Source: Paracyclopina nana (lineage: Eukaryota; Arthropoda; Copepoda; Cyclopoida; Cyclopettidae). From it: a stretch of 64,000 nucleotides of DNA. The stretch's first letter is position 1. Each line of letters begins with the position of its first letter. Both the position numbers and the translations under genes were made by a program. Below the pieces are notes generated by a model that saw only the letters and a list, made by a program, of their open reading frames with translations, made no database searches and was not told the origin of the DNA. Positions 14,601 through 26,600 of the stretch are shown piece after piece. The DNA lies in NCBI GenBank assembly GCA_019096065.1, contig JAGUCH010000001.1, positions 10,540,001 through 10,604,000 on the forward strand, in the 5' to 3' direction.

Positions 14601-17600
14601 TATTGCTCCATAAGAGCTGATAAACTGGATCAAACTTGTTTGCTAAGAACAGTTTTGCTGCCCTCAAAGAAAGCTTGCTACAAATAGCTATTTGTGTACA
14701 ATTTTGTGGCCTTGGCTGCTGTCGTTTTGCCATCAGAGTCGCAGGGGTTTTCGGTGTCAGCCATAATTCATTTCCAAGTCTAACCATGAAGAGAGAGCAA
14801 TATGGAAGTTTTGGCAATCAGCTCTTGCATGGTGGTTGGCTTGAGCCTCACATCAGATAGTAGTGGAAGTAAATCCTTTCAAGACTGCAGTTGATCCCCA
14901 ACTCTCCACACACCGAAACTTCTGGAGAAGTACCAGAAGGGGAACGACGTCCATTTTTGCCCATCGATATTAGCCAACTTAATTGATAGCATATGTCATT
15001 TTCTGCTCAAGAAGCAAAGATTTCGCATATGCATAACTTGGCACCATTTGTAGTATAGTTGTCTCCCGTCTTGCTGTGACATGGTTCTCCACTTTCTGTA
15101 ATCACTAGGGGGGATCAATTACTCATGTAGATAATCATTCAAGGAAACTTTTCCTCTTCCATCTTGAAAAGATTTTGAACTGCCAACTTTTCAGAGAGTT
15201 GTCCTCTCATCATTAGGATGGCTTGCTATTTTTTTCATTTTTTTGGCAGGAAGTCACTTTAGCTCTCGTACTTTTGACAGACAAGATTACTCTCCAAGCT
15301 TTTCTTAAATTACATTTCTTTTGGCGAAAATTCTTTCGAGTTTCACTTGGCTGAGTCACAATTTGAAATTAAAAGTGTCTCGCCCGATGAGAGCAAGAGG
15401 ATATGGTATACTTAGAGGAGTGTAGCTTGCTAAGACGAAATGCTTTCTGAATATACAATGGGTTGCACAAAAAGTTGAAACACAAACTTTTGGCCTGAGT
15501 GGAGCACAGTGAAAAAATATCCTCTTCCTTCCCTGCTCTGTTGTGGAATGCTCAAACCAAATGGAGGCTGAAAAAGCAATTCGCCTACCCGCATTTTTCT
15601 TCCCTTTTCGGGCCTCACTTTATCCCTTCGATTGTTGAGCCTTTTCTGTGTACACTTTGGAGAATTTGAAATTGCATTAAGAATTCTGTGGAGATTTTCC
15701 CGCTGTTCGACATATCGGTACATGTCGGCCAAATCGGTTTTTTAGCTGCGCTCACGCACGCACGCTTAAATTGGAAAGGGGCAAGAAATAGGTCTTCGCC
15801 GAGAAAGCTTTCTAAAATATACTTCTCGCCCTCTGAAAATTTGAGTTGAGCTGAAAAAGCAGTATGTTACATGAAACAAGTGTCAAGAAGTTCAAATATG
15901 ACGACGCATGATGGAAGAGGACTGCAATTAGACAGCAAGTGTTAGCTAGATACATTCATTATTGACGAATCATGCAAATGCAATTAGGCTCTGCTGCTGT
16001 TCTCATTGTACTCTGCAATATGACAACTGAAATGCTTTCTCTATTCACGAGATAGGAATGGGAGCCATTTTTCGTGGCTGCCATAAAGCTCGAGGGGAAG
16101 TGAAATGGCCTCTAGCCTATCGTTCTCGTTTTGAAAAAGTCCATCCTTTTCTCTTGCAGAAGCCAAAGCAGTGATTGAAGGCCCTGATGAAAAATACATC
16201 AAGGCTGGCTCGAGCCTGAAGCTCGTCTGCCGGTTTGATAACGTGACGCAACATCCAGAGACTGTATTTTGGTAAGTAGTAGATTCATTAGGAAAATATT
16301 TATTTCATAACGACAAAAAATGAACTCGGGAAAGGAATCATGTTTTCTCTTCGCGTTGACATAATTTCTTAACATATAAGTAAGCACCGAAAAAAACTCA
16401 ATCAGAAACAAATAATGATGTATACGTAGTACACTTTGAGCAAAAAAGGGAGCATTATTAAAACAGGGGTTGGTGGCTGTGGCGAGGTGGACTTGATTAA
16501 AACAATTTCTTTTTCTTGGAAAAAAACACCTTTTTCGTTTTCTTCTTCATCATCACATGTTATCTTTTTTTAAGCACAAACTTTGTTGATCTTTTTCAAA
16601 TATTATTTATTGCGGACAAAAATAAATAGGCAAACGGGTGCTTGTTTATCATTGACGACGGCATGCCCTCTTTTTCTATGTTGCTAAAATGGTTTTTCTC
16701 TTTGAGAATTGGTTGCTCAAGGGGTGTGTATTCGTGTAAGTGGGTGTGTGTATGTTGCAGTTCATTCATAGAATATGGTTGCTGGGTTTGTTGTGAATTG
16801 TTGCTTACAAAATAGAAGCGGTTGTTTTGAGGCACAGCAAAACTTGATGAGCATCAATATTTTCAGACCCTCAATATTTTTTGTTGACTATTGCATCTCT
16901 TTCGGTTATTAATAACATTTTCTTGCTTATTACATTTACTCAGTACATTATTTATCATAGTATACAATAAGTGTAGTAGTATTTTGTTGTAGTAGTATAT
17001 AGAGTGTGTGTGTGTTGTGCAAAGCTCGACGAATTATGTATGACAGATTGCTGCTGCTCTAGTTGCCATGCAAAATAGTACTTTTTGATTGTCGTCCTAT
17101 AATTGTTGTGTTGAGGAGGAGATTTTTCTCAGGGCTCTTGCAGGGAATATAAGGTTGGGCTTTTTTGTTTTTTTGTAATAATGCAGAAGATGTTGGTGAT
17201 AATTGTGGATACGTGCTTGGCATCTCCATGATGAGATTCTACACAGTACTTGATAAATCGAACACATTGATGGTGATCTGAATAAGGCTTTTGTGTCGTC
17301 TTTGTTGGCCAGCAGGAAATTCACAAAACTTTCTCCAGCTGTTGTGTAGTAGGCCTATATGTAGCAATATGCGTGACTTGACTAGGCCTTTGGTGCTCAC
17401 TAAATCACATGAGATCTTCTGGAACGCAAGCAGCCACCACAAAAAAATTCATCGAGCAGGCAGCAGACGATATGGCACTCTTGTTGGTTTTCTTCAGTCA
17501 AGATCCAAGTCAATGTTGGAAGCAGCTTTCTTGATGCCAACGATGGCCTCTGGAACAGGAATTGTGGCTGAGGAGCAGGTGTCTTCATTGTGAACCAAAC

Positions 17601-20600
17601 TGGTGGAGATTTCGCTGAATCGTTTGGCGTCCCGAATGTGAGTGGTTAGTCTCTCGAGCGTGGAGGAGCCTGGAGAAGCGTTGGTCTTCAGCACCTCTTC
17701 CATCATGGCCTTGATGATGGACTTTTGAGAGTCGTCAGCGGAGTCCTCTGAGCCTCCAGACGCCGCTTCGGAGGTGGCCTCTGCACTGGCGTCCTCCCCG
17801 TTGGGAATTGGGTAGACTTCGTCTGAGCGGTCGGGCGGGATGTATTTGCCGAGGCCGAAGCGGCCGATGGAGATGGGGCCTCCGATCATACCGTGCCCAA
17901 TATCACTGACGTACAAGGTATCAAAGGTGGGCCGAGCGGCCATGTCGCGGATCTTGGCCTCGTCGAGCACCTCAAGCGCACTCTTGTTGAAACGCCTCTG
18001 AGCGGCCACGGCGGAGGCCACGTCAAAGTCCCTATCACTTATCAAAATCGGCCTGTGAACAGCCTTCACCTCGCCGCTGTTGTCGAGGCTCGAGCGCTTC
18101 TTGCGGTTGGGCCTCTTTAAGGTCGACTTCCTTGACGCGGGCGCTGAGCTGGTGGCCAAGATTTCAGCCTCGCCAATGGCTGCCTCCACTGAGGCCTCTG
18201 CGGGCTCAACGACCTCCTCAATGGCAGCTTCAGCAATTTCAGGCTCAGCTGGAGGAGTGGCCTCCCTAGGAGGTTCAGCTGTCTCGGCCACGATTGGCTT
18301 GGTTGCTAGTGAGGCCTTGATGGACTTCTTCGGCTTGGTCGTTTCCCAGCCCTCCTTGTCGTCAGATTCAATGATGTGCTGAGGAATTGTCTCCCACTGG
18401 TGAGAGTCCTCGGGGACGTGCTGCTCCTCTTCTTCTTCAAGTTTAGAGGTTGGTTGATCCTCTTCCACAGCAACGGCTGCTTCGGCCTGGGCCAGGAGAG
18501 AGGCAGCTGCAAGCTTTTTCTTTTCGCTTTTACGAGCTCCTCTGCGCCTCCTTGGCTTGCTCGGCTTCACTGGCTCAGCTTCTTGAACAATTTCAGTATC
18601 GGCAGCTTGAATGATATCTTCAGCCTTTTCAATAGTGAGAACCTCGTCCTCTTCCTCGGCGGCCTCCACAACATTTTTAGGATCATCACTGACTACATCA
18701 TTAATGGGCTGTTGGACCTCTTCAGGAGTGATTGCGGAGTCGGCTTCAATGGCAGCCGGAGGACACGTGGTGTCTTCTTCCACCGCGGACTCCTCCTTGA
18801 GCGACTCCTTGCGTTGCAAGATGGTGATGGCTGCAGCTGCCATTTGTACCACGTTGGCCTCGGAGGATGAGGATCCTCGGTGGCCATCCGAGGTGAGCGA
18901 GGCTGTTGCTCCACCAGACGAGACCTTCTTCTTCCTCCTCTTTTTTGTTGGTCGTTTGAGATTGTTGAGCGGGAGGCCAGGAATGACCGTGGCCTCTCCC
19001 CTCGCACCAGCCTCCTTCTTGGGGCTGTTGGAGGTGGTGGTCGTTGTGGTGGTGGGCGTGGTAGTGGGCGTATCCTCGCCCTCAGATCTGTCCTCGTTGG
19101 GCGACTCTCCCGCTGAGGACGTTAAGTTTGAATTTTCAACGTAGTATTGATGATATTGGCCGCGCCCGTTGTAGTTACAATAGGACGGGTAGTAGGGGTA
19201 GTATTGCTGGGGGTAGCCGCCCATGTAGCCACCGCCCTCGGTGGCTGACGGCACCCAGTTGGCCGGGTTGTACACGCTCAAGTCGGGCGGGCTTTGAGGT
19301 GTGGTTGACTCAGCTGAGCTGGACTCCGCGGACGCCAGGGTGGGCGTGTAGGAAGTGTAGGGGACTCCGTAGGGGTCGTATTGCACTATGTGTCCGCCTG
19401 CGGCCCCACCCGCCGCCGCCACAGGGGTGGGCGTGGCCGATGAAAGAGAGTTGCTGTGCGGCGATTGAACTTGAGGCGGGGAGGCAACGGTCGACATGGT
19501 GCCCGGTGAGGAGGGAGAGAGTGAATTGGTGCCAGCCGAGTTGGAGTTGGACGTGGGGTCCATGGGAAACGCCAAGTAAATATTGGAGGGACCTTGATAC
19601 ACGTCTGCTGAGCTGCCCGGCATCACCGCGTTCGGAATGATGATTTCTTCGCACGGAATCATCGTGTTGGATGCAGGCGAATACAAGAACAGGTTGGGCC
19701 GTCCGCTGCCGCCGGAAGTGGCAGCAGCCGGAAGCGCGGACAAGTCTGAGGCTGTGGAAGTGACCGCTGAGGCTGAGTCTGGTGGCGGCACGAAGCCGTT
19801 GACCAAGTAGGACGACGGGTAGAAGGGCGTAGCGTTGCTGTTGATTTTGGACGTTTTCTTGGGGGCGGCGGCGAGGGGCATCTCTCCGGCCTCTTCTCCA
19901 TCTGCTGCTGCTGCTGCTGTGGTTTCCATGGCGGGCTCCTCCACACTCTTCTGAGGTAGCTGGGCGGTCTCACCCTCTGGCTCCTCGAGAATGGGATCTG
20001 ACGTATCTTCCTCATCCCCCTGCTCTGAGGACATGGCAGACGTGGGCGTGCTCGGCATGATCCCGCCCTCTTGCTGCTGCTGCTGCTGCTGAGCGAGTTG
20101 CTGCTGCTGCAATAGCATGCGCTGGGCATAGTAGTCTTTTTTGAACAGGACGTCCAAGTTCTTGGACCGAATTTTGGTGAATCCATCGGGCAGCTCCTCG
20201 GTCTCGCAGGACGAGTCAATTTCGAACTGGTGAGCGTGGAATTCGGCCTTTGAACGCTCGAAGCGGGGCGGGAGGGAGGAGTTGGCCCAAAAGCCCCCCG
20301 ACCTCCGAGGCCCGGGGTACTTGGGCGGCCCCCCGCGGTATTTCATGTAGTGGTGGCCTCCGTTGTGGGAGGACGTGGCCGAAGACTCTGAATTGTGCCT
20401 TTGAGGCTGCTGCATTTGATCTGATTGGAACTCTTCTTGTTGCTGCTGCTGCTCCTCGGAGTCAAAGAAACCATCTTCCACTGTGGTCCATCGAACCTTT
20501 TGCTTCTTCCGACCCATGTCAATCTTGGAAGGTGGTGTGTGGAAGCCCTCTCCTCGATGTAGAAAGCCTCTTTTCTTGCCTTTCCTACACGATAAAAAGA

Positions 20601-23600
20601 AATCGGTTACAGCCAAGAAAGGGCCTAATTATGGGAGCGAAATGAGCTTTGAAAAACGCATTCGAAAACAGGTTTTTCCCCTCAGTTTGATTCATTCCAG
20701 TTTTGAGGGAGGACTGACTGATGATGATTTGTAGATAATTGCAAAGTTCACTCAGAAGCAGCTCAAAAGTCGCAAAGAACAAACAATCGTTTCGTAAACA
20801 GTTTTTTTCTTTGCATTCATGCATTGACGTGCGCTAGGCCTACTAAAAGTAATCCTTTCACTTTCGAAGGCATGCAGCGCATGTGTGTAAGAAGAGGCCA
20901 CATTGCATAATTGCTTCCCGTACCTGACTCAGTTTAGTCAATCTTCTTCGCGTTCTGTATTCTTTGGCGGTTGTTGGAATTCCTCTCTCACATCAAGCGC
21001 ACAAAACAAATGGCAGGCAATAGTTGTGGTAAATTGTGTTTTCGGTAAAATCTCAAATCATGATCCGTCGTTCTTGCGTCTGTCGGCTTGACTGTAGGGA
21101 TAAAGCGAGCACGAGTTTTGGCAACGGTGTTTTTTTTTGACGTCACTAGTGAAAGTCAGGAGCTCATGTGACTTCGTCTAATTTGCTGCACAGCAACAAA
21201 ATGGGACTTTAATAGTATTTCCGAAGCCTGCAATGAGAAGAAAAAAAGGAGTTTAATAATGTCATAACTTTCATAAGTACTAAACGATGAGAAAGCCGGA
21301 AAGCCCCCCTTTTGGCAAGATCCCCTAGTCTTGTACCTGACAATATGAGAGATAAGCCCCTAAAAAATAGCTTAATCTGAGGGTCTAACATTGACCCCAC
21401 GTTCATGGTGAGGGACATGGAAAAGAGACCGTCGAAGATCTGGAAATACTGCTTGCGAGAGGATAAAATTATTGGGCTGCTCGAGTGTGCAGCTGCGCCG
21501 CAGCCGCGTGCAACGTGCACAATGCTTCGTGCTTTTGAGAGATGTAAAAGTAGAAGAAGGTATGAGAGGACAATAATCATGGGACATTCGAGAACTGCTC
21601 ATCTGGAGAAAGCCACGGAATTTTCGTCTATGAGGGGCGAGAATGATTCAAGAATTCGGCGGCTCCCGCCCCATATAGATATTTTTGACCACCCGACTAC
21701 AACTGTTTGGATGTTGTTGCCCTCAATGTCACTCGAGATATTATTATCAATTCATCTGCAAACACTTGCTTAGTTTGTACTTTATGCAGCTACGACGACA
21801 CGAGCTTATCTGCATATATGTAGAAGCATTGCGGTAGGACAAGCGTGGCGACATTGTAATGCCACAAATTGCAGAATTAACAGTTGGAAGTGTGCAAAAA
21901 AATTGTCTGCTTTAGCTAGGTGCACTCATATAATCAACGTTTGACTAGCTAGGTGCTAAAGTATAAACAAAGGTAAAACAATACAGCTATATGCAACCTT
22001 TTTTGGCCCGATGAAAAATCGGAGTTAAAGTTGGAAAGCAGTCGTCACGCTATATCATGAGCGATGAAGGAGAGCCGCTTTTTCAGAAAAGAATTCTTCT
22101 TCAACTTTAAATTAAACCACAGGAAAAGACAAGTTTAGGACCCGCATGCATAGACACGGCCGCAAAATACGACTTTTGCATTTCGACATAAAGACGCAAA
22201 TATTTGGTTCTCAGCCCCCTTTTCTCAAAGGTTGGGCTTCAAAAAAGTTGGGAATTGATGGATGGCTGATGGCAAGTTTGAAGAAGAAGGAATGTCAAGT
22301 CTGTGCAGAAGGCTCATTTAAAGATCACAAGCAGAATTTATGAACGCAATGCAGATAGTGTGGCAGTCGAAGCACCCGGTAGTTATAAGAAGTCACGGCA
22401 TTTCGTGCTTTTGTACTATGAAGGCAATAATCTAGCTCACAGCAGCAGCAGCAGCTAGTAGATTTTCAGGGGAATTGACCTATCAAAAAGACGGCCATTT
22501 CGTGGCAATTGGCTGCCCTTCACTGCTACTTTGGGATGAAAATATTTAAGCTTTTTATTGGTGAAAATTAATTGAAACCACCGCAGATTGCACCGGAATT
22601 CGAGAGAGCCAATTATTTGATAAGCAATGCATAAGATGCCATCTGTTAAAGTACCAGGTTACAACAACGAAAGCTCTTGGTGCAAACGCACAGCTTAGAG
22701 TGAGATTTTCTTTTTCAGTCCCAAATTGCTGTGCTTCAGGTTGAAAAGAAAGTTGCGTTATTGGCTTTCAAAGCCCACCAACGCAGAAGTAATACGAAGA
22801 AGGAAATTTAAAGCTACTTTTTATTGTGTGTTGCTGCAGCAGCAGGTGGCTTTTATGCCGGAGCTTTCTTACGAATTACATGGAATATTATTTACAACTG
22901 GATTGCCATTGTGAATTCGTCAATTCCCTGGCTGCTGTCACGTTTTGGCCAGCCTAGCTGGCTTTGCAGCAGGTAAATAGCAGTAGCCTTCCCCTTTCAT
23001 ATCTGGTCTATAGAGCAAGTTCTACCAACTTCCGAAAGAGAAAGTCCGATATAGCAAGAGAATATCCGCCTGACTTTGCCATCGCGTCGCTCCCAACTTT
23101 TCGCAATTATCATCTAATGCGGCGATTTTCATATGATTTATTGGAGCACGTGCAGAAAAGTGCATCGACTCGCGCGCTCCATATGAAAAAAGGGATTTTT
23201 CTCACCTTGACTTCATCATCTCCTCCTTGTTGAGAAAGTTAGTCAAGTGTGTGCTTCTCTTATGATGGAAATGCAATTTTGAGCAGTCTTTTCAGCTATT
23301 AATTGAGACTACGCCAGCAGTCCTTTAGGATGGTGTTGGAAAGGTAGAGAAGGGGGGTCCTTTTTGAGGGCAATAATCGAGGCCAAATTCAGCGAGAGAA
23401 AGAGTAGAAAGCCAAGATGTAGTAGCTATAAACCTAGTGGTACTATAACTAGTGGAGGTTTCCTGGTAATTCCGCCTGGGAAACCGTGGGATGCTTAAAG
23501 CACGGTGGGGGGCTTCCACCGCCAAGCTCTAGTCCCAAAGGTGACTGGTGAACATGCCGAAATGGCCTATGCCACTGCCACATTCGCAGTGGCAAGGTAA

Positions 23601-26600
23601 AAGCCCCATGAAAACTCCATTTCCTGTTGCCTATCACATCTGCTCTTTTCGATTTCCCATTTTGTGACAAAATGCTCCTTCAACTGCTTTGAAGCCGGGC
23701 TTTCATTTTTTCCTGGGCTTACTCTGTGAAGGCACAGCGCGAAGGGCTTGAAAGTTGATGGTCACATTTTTGGCACGCAATGCAATCTTATGGCCTGGTA
23801 ACAAGGGTGCACACAGCCCCAGCAGCAAAAACTACCATGTCTCTAATTTGCAATCAACCGAGATAGCTTTTGCAGGTCTGCCAAGCTTCTGCTGCGGCTA
23901 AAATCACACTCAGACAAATTGCACACAAACTCTTACAAGGCACAGGGATCGATGGGCGGGCGCAGAAAAAAAGCGAGTGCATTTTCGTGGGATGAGTTAT
24001 GGTGTGGTGCGTTTTTATGCTTGATGAAGCTCGAACGTTTCTCATCAATATGCTTTTGTTTTGCTCGGCTCCTAATGAAGTACGACTACGTTTAGGATAG
24101 ATTTAGGAATTAGGAGAGAACCTCTATGGCTTCCAGCAGATGATGGGATCAGCCAACGATAGGCAACATGGCACTCGCCTTTTTGCTTGCTCATCCAAGA
24201 GCCAGGAATAAGAATGCTGTGCCATTTAGTCAAAAGGCGTTATATAAGGAAGAGCACAGTGACTTGATTAGAGATGCCCGCGTACCTAATCCCAATAGAG
24301 AGGATCAGGGGTAATCCGCAACAATCAAAGAGTTGCGAGAAGGCGACCAAATCTGGCAGAAAGGCTCACTCGCTTGCTTTTTATGATTAAGGCGCAACCT
24401 AGCTAACTAGGCGAGGGACTTTGAGACCTTTAGTGTAATGCTCGGTGGGTTCCTTACTGAATGATGATGTAATGATCATCCTATTTGGCAGCGGCCATGA
24501 TGAATATTCTGATTCATCTGACCAATGCGGCGCCACGACGGACGGCTGAACACAAGGAAAATTAGATCCGCCACGGTGCATAGGAAATTTACCATATATT
24601 CCCCATATCGCGGCGACGTGGACAAGGTGATATCTCCTAACCGTCCGGCAGCAAAAGACGAGCAGAGGTCAATCACGTTACAAAAGGGGGCCGACAAATA
24701 TAGTTAGCATGCATCATTCAACGGCAACATGAAGGCAAATAAATCGCATTTTCCAGACCCAAAAAAGGATGGTGTGGCAAAATTGAATAGTCACATGGGA
24801 GGTAGCGAGGGAAAAAAGTAGAAGTCTTGGCATATATGCCGTATTGATTTTCAGCATACTCCAGCAGCAAAAGTTGAATGAAGTTTCATTTGCGGAGGGA
24901 TTAGCTTTCGCACTCTCTCATTCACAGCTTTGTTGTTGCGATCAAACTATAAGTAGTCTAGAAGGGGAAGTGTTGACATCCGATTGTTCTGGTGGTAGCG
25001 TGACTCGTAAGCGGTAAACAAAAACGAGACCCGTGGTCTCTCGATGATACAAGGCGCAAGGGTTACGCAAGCTCGCCTGTTATGCAACTACCGCGGCAAA
25101 CGACGCCGTGGCGACGGATTGTTAAAAGTGGCTGAATAATTGGAGGCAAACGTGGCATCGTCGTGGAAAGTTCAGTTTCCCGGCAGCGCCGAGATGATAA
25201 ATGTTGCAAGGTCCGCATGAAAAATCGATGGGAATCTTTCTCTACGCGACAAGTGACGAAAGGGGCTTTCTAAAAAAGTGACAGCCGTGGCAAGAGGCCT
25301 TGAAGGCCCTGGGTGCCCCTAGAGGGCGGTTGTCAGGGCATTACCTTGCGCCTGTGGGTGCTCAAAAAGCCGGCGAAATGTAGCAGTGTGTAGTGCGGTT
25401 GATCGGCAAAGTAGTGAGGCCGATGTTGCTTTCGAGGCTTCAACGTGGGGACGACTGCCGGCTTTTGCCCGCTCGCTCGGGCTCCGCATGAGCGCGCGCA
25501 ACGCGCCAAGGCGCATGTGCGCTCTTTTTTTTTGCTCAGCTGGAAGCTGGTACAAAATGGGGCCTGCCCGCTTCGACCCGCCCGGCCATGGAGCGCCGTC
25601 GAAGCGCATGGAAAGCAGCTGTTTGCGAGCAGCTGATTTTTGGAGACCCCAAAAGAAGCACGTGGAGATGCCGCCAATAACGCACGCGCAGCACGTGGGA
25701 CGGCTGGCCGGTTGCCAAAAAGCCCACTTGGATCGTAGTCGTCGGCCTAACTTTTGCCGAATTTGGGCTAATTGAATTTTAATATCAGGGAGGGAGCGAC
25801 GATGAAAGGAGGATTAGAAAGGGGCTTGTTGCCGAGAAGTGGCCGCTGAAGCGCATGGCCGCGGCTTGATGGTGGCGATCACATGATCGTTGGAAAGCCC
25901 ACAGAGTAAAACGGCCGAACTCGCTCAGGTTTATGACGCAGAACCTTCATTCCGCATCCAGATTTGGCCTTCTTTCGTGCGAAGATCGAGTCGGTCACTC
26001 CAGTTTTGGAAGCGGATGCGCATCCATCATTTATTCCGTTTAACGTTTATGAACTCCCATTTTTCGCCTGGCTTGAATGGCGATGCTTAGGCCATGTTCA
26101 CCTCACATCAACCTGAGGGCTATTGCAACCCAGAAAAAATTGCCCACCTAAACTATATACATATTCTGAAAGCTTATGCTCTGGGGGTTCATTTGGTAGT
26201 AATTTTAAAATCCTGGCCTAGCGCTTGCCATAGCATAAAATTTTAAAAAACCTCTAGCGCCGAAAGCATTGACTTGGTCGGATTTTGTATGTTAATATAC
26301 CCCAACTAGAATTGCGAGATCTATATTTCTTTACTTCATACAAAAATTGCTAGGATGCCCAGGAATCGAGATATTAGGCCGTTCTCATATTGCCGGAAAA
26401 AGCTAAGCTAAGGTAAAATTAGCTAAGCTAAGGTAAAAATTATGCAACGAAAACCGGTTATTTCGCTCAACATTCACAAAAAGCAGCTACTTTGCTTGAA
26501 ATGTTGAGCGTTTGCTTAGCTATTTTTACCTTAGCTTAGCTATTTTCACCTTAGCTTAGCTTTTTCCGGCAATATGAGAACGGCCTATTGTGGTCGGATC

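Noticed and set aside
18376-19640. Long plus-strand open frames (164, 177 and 170 codons)
   Set aside because: They are complementary shadows of the antisense gene, whose biased codon use removes stops from other frames; their translations are low-complexity mirror products.
25319-25775. Overlapping 96-129-codon frames on both strands
   Set aside because: Open frames in several phases at one GC-rich spot are expected by chance; no motif or splice support.
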